Positions 26,143 through 37,930 of a stretch of 64,000 bases of DNA are shown one piece after another (position 1 is the stretch's first letter; each line of letters opens with the position of its first letter). Source of the DNA: Lachnospiraceae bacterium. GTDB lineage: Bacteria; Bacillota; Clostridia; Lachnospirales; Lachnospiraceae. The stretch spans positions 1-64,000 of the forward strand of contig JAGBEV010000018.1 of NCBI GenBank assembly GCA_017936785.1, given 5' to 3'. Both the position numbers and the translations under genes were made by a program. The notes beneath the pieces are model-generated. The model was given only the letters and a program-made list of their open reading frames with translations, was not told the origin of the DNA and ran no database searches.

Positions 26143-27478
26143 AATTTACCCCATTGCTTTCTATTTCAACCTCAATGCCATCCTCTGCCAGCTTTCGGAA
26201 AAACCCCCGCTGTACGGACACATCTGCCAGATCATAGCTGAAGCTGAACACCAGCGTGTCTTTATAGGAACATATAGTTCCCTTTAAATGCTGCCCTTTG
26301 GACATGGCGAGAAAAGCATGAAACATTTCTATAAAAGGTTCATAATCTTCGGAAACGGTAATATTGCCGATATTGGTGACCGTAGCCGTGTTTGCCAGTG
26401 CAGATGTAGTATAGATCTGCCGCATGGCAATATTTTTTATAAATAAAGGCGTGGCACGGGCTATCCATATTTTTTCATTGGAAACATTATAGGAAAACAA
26501 TTCCTCTAAATGCTCTATGTTGATCTGCTCCCGCAGACTTTCACAGATCAGCGAAAGGACCTCCTCAAAGGTGTAGCTTTCCTTTATGGGATGGAATTCC
26601 GCCGATACCATGGTAAAAAAGTTTTTGGTGGTAATGGAATGGAAAAAGGGTCTTAAATTTACCGGAACCGCCACGCGGATAGGCTTTTTAGAAGGCATCC
26701 CATGAAGACATTCCGTATATACGCTCCATGTATAAACCGCTACCAGATATTCATTGATGCTTACCTCATATTCCCTGCATACTTCCTTAAGCTTTGGAAT
26801 CTGCATATAGCCATGCATGACACCGAACTCTCCCGGCTCCAGTTTTTCCCCTTTAATGAGATATGCCTTTTGGGATTTATATCCTTTTTCCGCTTTCCGC
26901 TTATAATTTTTCAAAAAGCTGTCTTCTCTGTTCAGAGAAGTATCGCTGCTGAAAGAATCTCCCAGTTTTTCCTGCAGATCAGGATGTGCCAGACGAAGAT
27001 ACTGGTAAGTCAGTTCTTTGAGGAAATTAATGCCTCCCATACCATCAGCCAGCACATGAAATACTTCCAGATTGATCCTGTATTTATAATAAGTCACCCG
27101 AAAAAGATAGCTGCGGTTTTTGTTCTGCCTGATAAAACGGCAGGGGAAGGTATTTTCTTCGCATACCTTTGGCGCCGGCTTACCGTTTTCCTCAAGATAA
27201 TACCAAAACACACCCTGCCTCAGCCGCAGGTTAAAACCATCAAACTTAGGCAGTATCATATCCAGGGCGTTCTGCAAAAGCTCCGGCTGTACCAGTTCCC
27301 GCAAGGTCACGCTGATGCGGTAAACATTGCTCATACTTTCACCTGCTATCACAGGAAACAAATGGGCAGTGTTATCCAGTCTTTCCCACCGCAAGTCTCT
27401 GTAGGATTTCTTCCCTTTTTGTTTTTTTGTATTATCAACCGCTTCTTCTGATAAAACTTCTCCGGATTTTCTTTTCAT
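26135..27478 (-). CDS. Condensation/acyltransferase-superfamily protein (HxxxDG motif)
   Basis: 447 residues. The catalytic HxxxDG motif is at 141-146 (HVLADG) followed by MGG, the signature of the CoA-dependent acyltransferase superfamily that includes alcohol acetyltransferases, wax-ester synthase/DGAT, PapA and condensation domains. The fold covers two lobes, with a second conserved region near residue 265 (RVAVPVNLRPFF). It probably moves an acyl group from CoA to an alcohol or amine. The acceptor is unknown. First gene of the operon with the zinc-ribbon membrane protein and the esterase. Confidence 0.8.
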   Translation of the reverse strand: MKRKSGEVLSEEAVDNTKKQKGKKSYRDLRWERLDNTAHLFPVIAGESMSNVYRISVTLRELVQPELLQNALDMILPKFDGFNLRLRQGVFWYYLEENGKPAPKVCEENTFPCRFIRQNKNRSYLFRVTYYKYRINLEVFHVLADGMGGINFLKELTYQYLRLAHPDLQEKLGDSFSSDTSLNREDSFLKNYKRKAEKGYKSQKAYLIKGEKLEPGEFGVMHGYMQIPKLKEVCREYEVSINEYLVAVYTWSVYTECLHGMPSKKPIRVAVPVNLRPFFHSITTKNFFTMVSAEFHPIKESYTFEEVLSLICESLREQINIEHLEELFSYNVSNEKIWIARATPLFIKNIAMRQIYTTSALANTATVTNIGNITVSEDYEPFIEMFHAFLAMSKGQHLKGTICSYKDTLVFSFSYDLADVSVQRGFFRKLAEDGIEVEIESNGVNYE

Positions 27479-27513
27479 AATATCTGTTTCTCCGTAACTC
27501 TTTTATTAAAACC

Positions 27514-28089
27514 TTACTGCGTGTTCAAAATGGAAATTCCCTCTTCCAAAGACTCCCCATCCAGCATTCCCCTGCCTGCTGCCACGATTTTTCCTTCTGC
27601 GTTTATAAAATAGGTGGCAGGTACGGCGCTGACATAATAGGCATATGCCGCTTCCATATTCACATCATAGTAAACAGGAAAGGTATAGCCCTGTTCATCA
27701 ATATATTCTTTTGCCGTTTCCTTTGTCTCCCTGCTGCCGTCAGTGAGATTGACCATGACAAACTGAATATCTTCCCCATAGGTTTCATATGCCTTTTGAA
27801 AATCAGGCATTTCGCTCTTGCAGGGCGGACACCAGCTTGCCCAGAAATTCAAGACAACAGGCTTTCCTTCTAAGGAAGATAAAGAGATCATTTCTCCCTC
27901 AGAGTTCTCCACAGTAAAATCGGGTGCCTCGGAAGAATCCTCCTTTTGGCTTTCCTGAACCTGACCTTTTATTTCCAGATTGCTGTCAGTCCCATAACCT
28001 GCACTGAGCTTTTTGTACAACAGCACACAGCCCGCCATCAATATGACAAAAGCAAGGCAGCCTCCCAAAGTCTTCCAATAGTTTTTCAA
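27514..28089 (-). CDS. TlpA/ResA-like membrane-anchored thioredoxin
   Basis: 191 residues starting at a TTG with AAGGAGG 7 bases before it. An N-terminal membrane anchor (about 8-26), a low-complexity linker, then a thioredoxin fold with the redox pair Cys87 and Cys90 (WCPPC) and the cis-proline region AVPATYFI. It faces the outside and reduces disulphides, taking electrons from the CcdA protein encoded 12 bases upstream. Confidence 0.9.
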   Translation of the reverse strand: MKNYWKTLGGCLAFVILMAGCVLLYKKLSAGYGTDSNLEIKGQVQESQKEDSSEAPDFTVENSEGEMISLSSLEGKPVVLNFWASWCPPCKSEMPDFQKAYETYGEDIQFVMVNLTDGSRETKETAKEYIDEQGYTFPVYYDVNMEAAYAYYVSAVPATYFINAEGKIVAAGRGMLDGESLEEGISILNTQ

Positions 28090-28101
28090 ATCATTCCCTC
28101 C

Positions 28102-28779
28102 TTATGAGGAACTTAACAGGGACAATAATTTCCCCAGTGTTCCTGTCATCATGAATATTCCCGTGGCTATTAAAAATATGCCTGAACAAGTATTGATGAC
28201 ATGATAGTGGGCTTTAATGAATTGAAAAGTCCCCTTCAGCTTATGGATCAAAACAGCACTGATCATAAAAGGAATCCCAAGTCCCACGGAATATAAAACC
28301 AGCATCACGATTCCCTGAATCATGGACCCTTTTTGGGATGCAAGAAGAAGTGCCGAACCTAAAAACGTTCCCACGCAGGGAGACCAGCCCACTGAAAATA
28401 CAATGCCAAATAGAACTGATTGAAAAAAGCCGTTGACATCGATTGTTACATTCAGCTTTTTCACAGCATTGAATGCCCGAATCTTTAATATCCCCATAAA
28501 GTTCAGCCCAAATAGAATCACTATCATGCCGCACACCACATTTACTGATGTCCGGTATTCTTTTAAAAAACTTCCCAGACTTCCTGCAAAGGCACCAAGG
28601 CTTACAAAAACAATGGTAAATCCCAGCACAAATCCTGCTGCATTTTTTAAAGTTTTCAGAGTCTTTCCCCGGTCATTTTCTCCCCCTGCAAAATAGGAAA
28701 TGTATACCGGCAGCATGGGAAGCAGACAAGGGGATATAAAGGTTATGATCCCTTCCAAAAAAGATATGAAATACTGCAT
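28102..28779 (-). CDS. ccdA: CcdA-type cytochrome c biogenesis / thiol-disulphide transporter
   Basis: 225 residues, six membrane segments. Conserved features are FISPCLLPMLPVYISYFAG near the N-terminus and FSVGWSPCVGTFLG in the middle, the two Pro-Cys segments that carry electrons across the membrane. Partners with the TlpA-like protein. No cytochrome c gene is in view, so the pair more likely serves general extracytoplasmic thiol repair. GGGAG precedes the ATG. Confidence 0.9.
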   Translation of the reverse strand: MQYFISFLEGIITFISPCLLPMLPVYISYFAGGENDRGKTLKTLKNAAGFVLGFTIVFVSLGAFAGSLGSFLKEYRTSVNVVCGMIVILFGLNFMGILKIRAFNAVKKLNVTIDVNGFFQSVLFGIVFSVGWSPCVGTFLGSALLLASQKGSMIQGIVMLVLYSVGLGIPFMISAVLIHKLKGTFQFIKAHYHVINTCSGIFLIATGIFMMTGTLGKLLSLLSSS

Positions 28780-28853
28780 TTTTATCTCCCGATCATTTTC
28801 TTATATTTTATTTTATCATAGTTCTTCATAAAATACTCTAAAAACATTGATAA

Positions 28854-29126
28854 CCCCGGGAAGCCGTTGAAAAATTTGCCGCTTTCCAGCCGGGATTTTA
28901 TCATGTTATTCTGATGGATGTACAAATGCCTGTTATGAACGGCTATGAAGCTGCCAAAGCTATCCGAAGCCCGGAACGCCCTGATGCAAATACTATTTCC
29001 ATCTTTGCATGTACAGCCAACACCTTTCAGGAGGATATTGACCGGGCAATGGAAAGCGGCATGAATGATTTTCTGGGAAAACCCATTGATGTATCGGAAT
29101 TACTGAATAAACTGACTGTTGTATAA
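28854..29126 (+). pseudogene. Remnant of a response-regulator receiver domain
   Basis: Starting just after an in-frame TAA at 28851, the frame reads REAVEKFAAFQPGFYHV then ILMDVQMPVMNGYEAAKAIR, FACTANTFQEDIDRAMESGM and DFLGKPID. This is the second half of a receiver domain, with the phospho-acceptor Asp in LMDVQMP and the Lys in GKPID. The first half with the acidic pocket is missing and no ribosome site is evident. It looks like the 3' end of a decayed hybrid histidine kinase. Its last 27 bases overlap the end of the convergent AraC gene. Confidence 0.75.
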
Positions 29127-29921
29127 TATATTTTTGCAGGCGCTGCGGTAATCTCTCGGAGTCATCCGGTAGCGTTGTCTGAATGCCCGGTTAAAGGTCC
29201 GCTGGCTCTCAAAACCTGAGTCCATGCAGATATCAGTAACAGCCCGGCTGGTATTTTCCAAAAGGGAACAGGCATAATCCAGCCGTGCTTCATTTAGATA
29301 CTGATTGAAATTTCTGTGAAATGTTCCGGAAAACACTCTGGATAAAACATATTTACTGACCCCTATATCTGCTGCCATTTTACCAAGGGTAATCTGTTCC
29401 CGAAAATGGTTCAGAATATAGGAAACCGACAAATATACAATATCATTGCTTCCGATACTGCTTTTTTCCACCAGTTTTAGATGTGGAATACAGCGGGATA
29501 ATATGATCTGAACATATGCCTGAATAATAAGGGAACTCAGATCCTTTTCTTTTGCCAGACATTCTATTGCATTGATCACATCCCTGTGAAGCTCTTCTTT
29601 TTTGATAACAGGAACCTGCAGACAATATTTCTGCATTTGTTCCAAAAAAGGACCGCTCATATTCTGTGAAGCATAAATATAGTAAGCTGTACTGGTCTTT
29701 TGGGAAAAAACCTGATAATGATGAATGACCTCGGGAAAAACTATGGCAAGATCCCCTTTTTCCATATGATACAGCTCATACCCCGTGCCCAATTCCAAAG
29801 TACCTTCTGTTACATAAACAAATTCTATGGAATTGTGCAGATGGGGCGGCATATGTCTTGAAATTCTGTGAAAACTTCCAAAATCCTCTTTCATTTCCTC
29901 ATATGATAAAATCACAGTCAT
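29100..29921 (-). CDS. AraC-family transcriptional regulator
   Basis: 273 residues. An N-terminal cupin (HMPPHLHNSIEFVYVTEGTLEL) and two C-terminal helix-turn-helix motifs ending in FNRAFRQRYRMTPRDYR. The ATG at 29921 is only 2 bases from the AAGGAG ribosome site, and a GTG two codons later (29915) has ideal spacing and may be the real start. It lies downstream of the GPH transporter and LacZ genes on the same strand but with an intervening plus-strand small ORF. A role in sugar uptake control is inferred. Confidence 0.85.
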   Translation of the reverse strand: MTVILSYEEMKEDFGSFHRISRHMPPHLHNSIEFVYVTEGTLELGTGYELYHMEKGDLAIVFPEVIHHYQVFSQKTSTAYYIYASQNMSGPFLEQMQKYCLQVPVIKKEELHRDVINAIECLAKEKDLSSLIIQAYVQIILSRCIPHLKLVEKSSIGSNDIVYLSVSYILNHFREQITLGKMAADIGVSKYVLSRVFSGTFHRNFNQYLNEARLDYACSLLENTSRAVTDICMDSGFESQRTFNRAFRQRYRMTPRDYRSACKNILYNSQFIQ

Positions 29922-30026
29922 CTCTCCTTATGCAAAATTTGACCAGTTTTTATTCTCATTTGGCACGTAATTATTTTTGATCCGTTTTATAATAAGCCTG
30001 TAAGATAAAGAAAGGAGGCTGATACA

Positions 30027-30101
30027 ATGAAAAAATTCATAAAATTCCTATATGACATCATGTTCTTTTACAGGGATTACTATAAATGCAGTCATATGTG
30101 A
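30027..30101 (+). CDS. Putative 24-residue small protein
   Basis: The ORF reads MKKFIKFLYDIMFFYRDYYK then CSHM and stop. It has a perfect AAAGGAGG ribosome site 8 bases before the ATG, and a TATAAT about 40 bases upstream. The peptide is basic and aromatic, with an amphipathic helical look. It lies alone between two minus-strand genes. I know no family for it. It might be a real membrane-associated small protein or a leader peptide. Confidence 0.5.
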   Translation: MKKFIKFLYDIMFFYRDYYKCSHM

Positions 30102-30126
30102 TATAGGTGCTAAAGGCAGGCACTGA

Positions 30127-31497
30127 CTACAAATTCTGCTGTGCCCGGATTTCTTCATTTGCTTTTTCCACCTTCATCCTGGATAACAGGAATGTTATGC
30201 ACAAATTGATGATCACCGGAATCCACAGATACATAAAATGAAGCATGCTGATACAGGATGCAGACTGTACGGCGACAGTTCCGTCAAATCCGCCAAATTC
30301 CAAAAGCCAGCCTGCTATTGCCGTACCCAGACCTCCTCCAAGCTTTACGCCAAGGGATGTGCAGGAGTACATGGTTCCGTCCACACGTTTATGCTTTGTT
30401 AAAAAAGTATATTCCGAACAGGATGCGATCACTGCATTCATATCTCCCTGCCATGGTCCCATACCAAGAGCAGCCACAGCCGTAAACAACAGCATCAGAG
30501 GGACACTTCCCAAATAGCCCGCAACTACCACCAGCGCCCTTCCCACCGTTCCAAGCATATAGCCTGTCAGGTTCAGTTTATACATGCCCTTCCATCTTGC
30601 TACCAGCGTGGGAGTAAAGATCAGTGCAAGAATCAAAGGAATGTTTACCGCCCAGGAGAAAACTCCAAACAGATTTTCATTTCTTAAGACATAGGTCATA
30701 TAATAAATGCCGATATTGATCATGGCAGTATATATCTGCTGTAAAATATAAACACCGCAGATCATCATATAATATTTATTGGCTGCCAGTAATTTTACCG
30801 CTTCTATGAGACCATATTTTTCAATTTCTTTTTCTTCCTCTTCAGAATTTGTTTCATCCAGATCTTCCTCCGAAAGCTCTTTTACAGAAAAGACAGAAAT
30901 CGTATTAACGATCAGACCGATCACAGCATAAATAACAGCGATGGTCCTCCATCCGGCAGCGCCGCCGCCTAATACTTCCACGGCTCCCACTGTAACAGAC
31001 TGGATCAAAAGGCTGGTGGAAAATGCAAAGATAAACCGGAAGGAGCCCATTTCCACTCTTTCCCTGCTGTTCTTTGTGACCAGCGCAGTTAATGCGGAAT
31101 ATGCAATGTTATTGGCTGTATAAAACACTGCATTTAATAATGTGTAAGCAATGAAAAACCAGGCATATTGGGCAAATCTTCCCAGACTTACCGGAATGGC
31201 GAAAATTGCTGCCAGTGTAACGGCACAGCCGATATATGCCCATAGCATCCATGGTCTTGCCTTACCCATTTTGGTCTTTGTCTTATCGATCATGGAACCG
31301 AAAAAGATATCGGTGATCCCGTCAAACAGCTTGGAAACTGCGATCAGCGTTCCCACGATACCTGCATTTAACCCCACTGTATTTGTCAGATAGATCATGA
31401 CAAATGTAGATAAAAATGCGTAGACCACATTTCCCGCAATATCTCCGGACCCATAGCCAACTTTGTTATACCATTTCAAATATTTCTTTTGTTCCAT
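30127..31497 (-). CDS. GPH-family (MelB-like) sugar:cation symporter
   Basis: 456 residues, about 12 membrane segments. The glycoside-pentoside-hexuronide signature is seen near the N-terminus (KLFDGITDIFFGSMIDKTKT...GKARPWMLW), with the cation-site Asp residues. It most likely imports a galactoside or similar for the LacZ encoded 33 bases upstream on the same strand, forming a transport-hydrolysis operon. Substrate choice is inferred from that neighbour. Confidence 0.9.
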   Translation of the reverse strand: MEQKKYLKWYNKVGYGSGDIAGNVVYAFLSTFVMIYLTNTVGLNAGIVGTLIAVSKLFDGITDIFFGSMIDKTKTKMGKARPWMLWAYIGCAVTLAAIFAIPVSLGRFAQYAWFFIAYTLLNAVFYTANNIAYSALTALVTKNSRERVEMGSFRFIFAFSTSLLIQSVTVGAVEVLGGGAAGWRTIAVIYAVIGLIVNTISVFSVKELSEEDLDETNSEEEEKEIEKYGLIEAVKLLAANKYYMMICGVYILQQIYTAMINIGIYYMTYVLRNENLFGVFSWAVNIPLILALIFTPTLVARWKGMYKLNLTGYMLGTVGRALVVVAGYLGSVPLMLLFTAVAALGMGPWQGDMNAVIASCSEYTFLTKHKRVDGTMYSCTSLGVKLGGGLGTAIAGWLLEFGGFDGTVAVQSASCISMLHFMYLWIPVIINLCITFLLSRMKVEKANEEIRAQQNL

Positions 31498-31530
31498 TGT
31501 AACCCTCTCCTTTTCCTGAATATATTGTTT

Positions 31531-34659
<3,129 letters not shown>

Positions 34660-34826
34660 TTATTTCATTTTTTAAACTATACCATTTGTAACAGTGCTTT
34701 TTCCATTGCATAACTTTGACAAAACATGCACAAAATGATACTATATTTTAAATTTCAGTTTATTTTCTATTTAAATTTGATATTATTTCCATAAATGTAA
34801 AGAGTTTACAGAGAAAGGAATTGTTC

Positions 34827-35699
34827 ATGTACATTAATGAAGCCTATTTAAATCATTCCCGGATAGATTTTAAAGATAAGAGCAGACCGCTGATCGTTTG
34901 CAACTGCGGAACCTATCACTTATACAGCCGTCCCAGAATTCCTACCTACCGTCCAAAAGGCAGACTGGATTACCAGCTGCTGTATATTGCTTCAGGAAAA
35001 GGGCATTTTTTCTTTGATCAGAAGGAAACTGTTATCCATGCAGGACAGATGGTCATTTACCGCCCCAGAGAATGTCAAAGATATGAATATTATGGCGTGG
35101 ATCAGACAGAAGTATACTGGGTACACTTTACAGGAGGCGATGTAAAAAATATTTTGCGTAAATATGGGATAAAAGATGATCTGAGAACCTTTTATGTGGG
35201 AACTTCACTGGAATATCAGAGATTGTTTAAACAAATGATCCAGGAACTGCAGATGTGCAGAGAAGATTATGAGGAAATTCTGGCACTTATATTGAGAGAA
35301 CTATTGATCAATGTCCATCGCCAGTTATTGACAGATACCAATACAAGTCACAACTATCTGGAAAAAGAAATAGAACTTTCGGCAAAATTTTTTGACGAAA
35401 ATTATAATACAGAAATTAACATAGCCGAATATGCTGCTTCCAAAAACATGAGCACATGCTGGTTTATCCGGAACTTCAAACAGGTTATGGGAACTACGCC
35501 CATGCAGTATATCCTTTCTCTTAGGATCACCAATGCCCAAAGCCTGCTGGAATCCACAGATTATAACATCACGGAGATCAGCCAGATCATCGGTTATGAT
35601 AATCCGCTGTATTTCAGCCGGATCTTTAAGAAACAGAAGGGGGTTTCACCCAGTGAATACCGGAGGATAATACGGGGAAACTCTTCCCTGTCAAAATGA
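34827..35699 (+). CDS. AraC-family transcriptional regulator (lac operon activator)
   Basis: 290 residues from the ATG at 34827. The TTG two codons earlier is too near the AAAGGA. An N-terminal cupin-type sugar sensor (RPKGRLDYQLLYIASGKGHFFF) and a C-terminal double helix-turn-helix (about 190-285, ending YFSRIFKKQKGVSPSEYRR). Divergent from lacZ with 215 bases between, the classical position for the activator of a galactoside operon. Confidence 0.88.
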   Translation: MYINEAYLNHSRIDFKDKSRPLIVCNCGTYHLYSRPRIPTYRPKGRLDYQLLYIASGKGHFFFDQKETVIHAGQMVIYRPRECQRYEYYGVDQTEVYWVHFTGGDVKNILRKYGIKDDLRTFYVGTSLEYQRLFKQMIQELQMCREDYEEILALILRELLINVHRQLLTDTNTSHNYLEKEIELSAKFFDENYNTEINIAEYAASKNMSTCWFIRNFKQVMGTTPMQYILSLRITNAQSLLESTDYNITEISQIIGYDNPLYFSRIFKKQKGVSPSEYRRIIRGNSSLSK

Positions 35700-35703
35700 G
35701 TTT

Positions 35704-36930
35704 TCATTTTGATATCAATGCGACGGTCTCCACATGCTCCGACCAGGGAAACATATCCACCGGCTGCGCCTTTTTCACCTGATACCCTTTCTTCGTCAGA
35801 TACTTCAGATCTCTTCCCAAAGTAACCGGATTACAGGAAACATAAACAATCCTCTCAGGCGAAAGTCTTACCACACTGGATAAGAATGCCTCATCGCTTC
35901 CTGCCCTGGGCGGGTCCATAAATACCACATCCGCCTTTACCCCCTGTTCCGCCATCTGCATCATAAATTTTCCTGCGTCATTCTGATAGAAACGAACATT
36001 CTTTATGCCGTTTGCTTTGGCATTATAAATGGCATCCTTTATTGCATCTTTATTTAATTCTACGGAAATCACTTCCTTTGCATTCTCAGCTGCAATCAAT
36101 CCGATGGTCCCGATGCCACAGTAAGCATCCACTACCCGCTCTTTTCCCGTCAGCCCTGCATACTCCATTGCCTTTCTATAAAGAATTTCCGTCTGAGTGT
36201 GATTGATCTGATAAAATGACTGGGATGAAATACGGAAACGTACACCGCAGAGAACATCTTCAATATATCCCTTTCCAAAAAGCACGGTCTCCTTTTCCCC
36301 CAATACCATACTTGTTTTTTTATCATTTACATTCAAAACAATTGTGGTAATTTCCGGGTGTTCTTTTCTCAATGCTTTTACAAAATTGTTTTTGGAAGGT
36401 AAAATAGGAGAACTAAGCACTAATACTACCATGATCTGACCTGTTGCTTTTCCGGTACGGATGAGCACATGGCGGAACAGCCCATAGCCTGTATCCTCAT
36501 CATAGGTTTTGATCTTAAAAGATCTTAGCAGCTTTCTGACAGTTCCTACGATCTCATCTGCCTTTTCATCCTCGATCATACATTTTTCCACAGGAACTAC
36601 CTGATGGGTACCTTCTTTATAAGTTCCTGAGATCACTTGTCCTTTTTCGTACGAAAAAACGGCATGGACCTTATTACGATAGTAATAGGGATTATCCATG
36701 CCTATGATTTCTTCAACCTTACAGAAGGGTTTTAGATTAGCATATACTAACTTCTGTTTTTCTGCCAGCTGTTCCCTGTAGGTCTCTGTTCTGTATCTGC
36801 ATCCACCACATTTCTTTGCCGTCCTGCAATTCAATGTGGCGGATGTGCCATTTCCGTTTCTTTTCTTTGAAACTGCTTTTATCCCTTCTTTGGTCTTTAT
36901 TCTTTTTTCTTTCATCTCAAATCTTTCCAC
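35704..36930 (-). CDS. rlmD: 23S rRNA (uracil-C5)-methyltransferase, RlmD/RumA family
   Basis: 408 residues. The iron-sulphur cluster cysteines begin at KKCGGCRYR (Cys41, Cys44). The SAM-binding motif VVDAYCGIGTIGL and the catalytic Cys in VSCNPVTLGRDL are clear. The usual N-terminal TRAM domain is missing; in its place is a short basic Lys/Arg-rich lead of 35 residues. RlmD, RlmC and TrmA share this core, so the exact uridine modified cannot be fixed. The stop is 4 bases from the end of the convergent AraC gene. Confidence 0.88.
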   Translation of the reverse strand: MERFEMKEKRIKTKEGIKAVSKKRNGNGTSATLNCRTAKKCGGCRYRTETYREQLAEKQKLVYANLKPFCKVEEIIGMDNPYYYRNKVHAVFSYEKGQVISGTYKEGTHQVVPVEKCMIEDEKADEIVGTVRKLLRSFKIKTYDEDTGYGLFRHVLIRTGKATGQIMVVLVLSSPILPSKNNFVKALRKEHPEITTIVLNVNDKKTSMVLGEKETVLFGKGYIEDVLCGVRFRISSQSFYQINHTQTEILYRKAMEYAGLTGKERVVDAYCGIGTIGLIAAENAKEVISVELNKDAIKDAIYNAKANGIKNVRFYQNDAGKFMMQMAEQGVKADVVFMDPPRAGSDEAFLSSVVRLSPERIVYVSCNPVTLGRDLKYLTKKGYQVKKAQPVDMFPWSEHVETVALISK

Positions 36931-36949
36931 GGCTTTTTCTTTCCTTGTT

Positions 36950-37825
36950 TTAGTATCTGCCTACGGAACCAAAAAGCTTCATTTTCTTTATGGTCTCCGC
37001 CTTTACGGCTTCTACCTCATATGGTATCATTTCCGTCATTCCTTTTCCAGTATTTTCGCAATGTTCCACCACTGCCTTTACTGCCGCCACGTTAATATCC
37101 GTAAAGATGTTGACCTTGCTGATACCTTTTTCTATCGCCTGTTTAAAATCGCTGTCACTGAGTCCCGAACCTCCATGAAGGACAAGAGAAGTCGGAATGG
37201 TATTTGCAATGGTGTCGATCCTGTCAAAATCCAGTTTAGGCGGAAGCTTATATGCACCGTGGGCAGTTCCCACCGCAATGGCAAGCGCATCTACTCCCGT
37301 GCGGTCTACAAAGTCCTTTGCCTGCTTTGGCTGTGTATAGTAAAGGGTCGGATCGGGCGCAGTTTCCTTACCAGACTCTCCCGATACTTCTCCACCGTCT
37401 CCCGGATTATCTCCCACATGTCCCAGCTCTCCTTCAATAGTTGCTCCGTAAGAGTGGGCAATATCTGCCATTTCCTTTACCTTTCTGATATTGTCCTCAT
37501 AAGAGTCCGTGGAACAATCATACATAACGGAAGTAAAGCCCAATTTTAATGCTTCCAGGCATTTTTCATATGTAAGCCCATGGTCATAATGAATAACAAC
37601 GGGCACCTTTGCTCTTTTTGCCATAGGAACCAGAAAATAGGATAAGTCTTCCAAAGGTCCATAAGGCAGCAGGATTTCCGCAGTTCCCATAATAACAGGC
37701 GAACCGGTTTCCTCTGCTGCGGCAATGATTCCCCTTGCCATTTCCAGATTGACCGCATTAAACAATCCTACCGCATATTTACCTTTCCTTGCAGGTATCA
37801 ACACATCATTCAAATTTGCCAGCAT
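36950..37825 (-). CDS. Class II ketose-bisphosphate aldolase (second copy, sugar-specific)
   Basis: 291 residues from the ATG at 37825, which has AGGAG 8 bases upstream. ATG codons at 37831 and 37873 are poorer. Zinc- and substrate-site motifs VVIHYDHG, TIEGELGHVG, AVGTAHGAY and VLHGGSGLSD are present. It differs clearly from the housekeeping aldolase at 1795. The PfkB-family kinase lies directly upstream, so the pair probably converts a phosphosugar to a bisphosphate and splits it, as in the tagatose or related pathways. The sugar is unknown. Confidence 0.88.
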   Translation of the reverse strand: MLANLNDVLIPARKGKYAVGLFNAVNLEMARGIIAAAEETGSPVIMGTAEILLPYGPLEDLSYFLVPMAKRAKVPVVIHYDHGLTYEKCLEALKLGFTSVMYDCSTDSYEDNIRKVKEMADIAHSYGATIEGELGHVGDNPGDGGEVSGESGKETAPDPTLYYTQPKQAKDFVDRTGVDALAIAVGTAHGAYKLPPKLDFDRIDTIANTIPTSLVLHGGSGLSDSDFKQAIEKGISKVNIFTDINVAAVKAVVEHCENTGKGMTEMIPYEVEAVKAETIKKMKLFGSVGRY

Positions 37826-37883
37826 ATTCATTTCTCCTTTATTTTTTTGAATATATTCCTTGTTTACCGCCACATATTTTTTG

Positions 37884-37910
37884 CGAGTGTTTTCTTTCCT
37901 TATACACTCG
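37884..37910 (-). repeat. Intercistronic hairpin between kinase and aldolase genes
   Basis: CGAGTGT (37884-37890) pairs with ACACTCG (37904-37910). Minus-strand continuation is A-rich rather than T-rich, so it is more likely a processing or partial-termination element inside the operon than a full terminator. Confidence 0.4.
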
Positions 37911-37930
37911 TGCGTACAAAGACATTCTTT

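Noticed and set aside
26702-27451. 249-codon plus-strand frame
   Set aside because: Antisense to the HxxxDG acyltransferase, with no motif or ribosome site.
36012-36206. Short plus-strand frame in the rlmD region
   Set aside because: Shadow of the methyltransferase gene without its own ribosome site.
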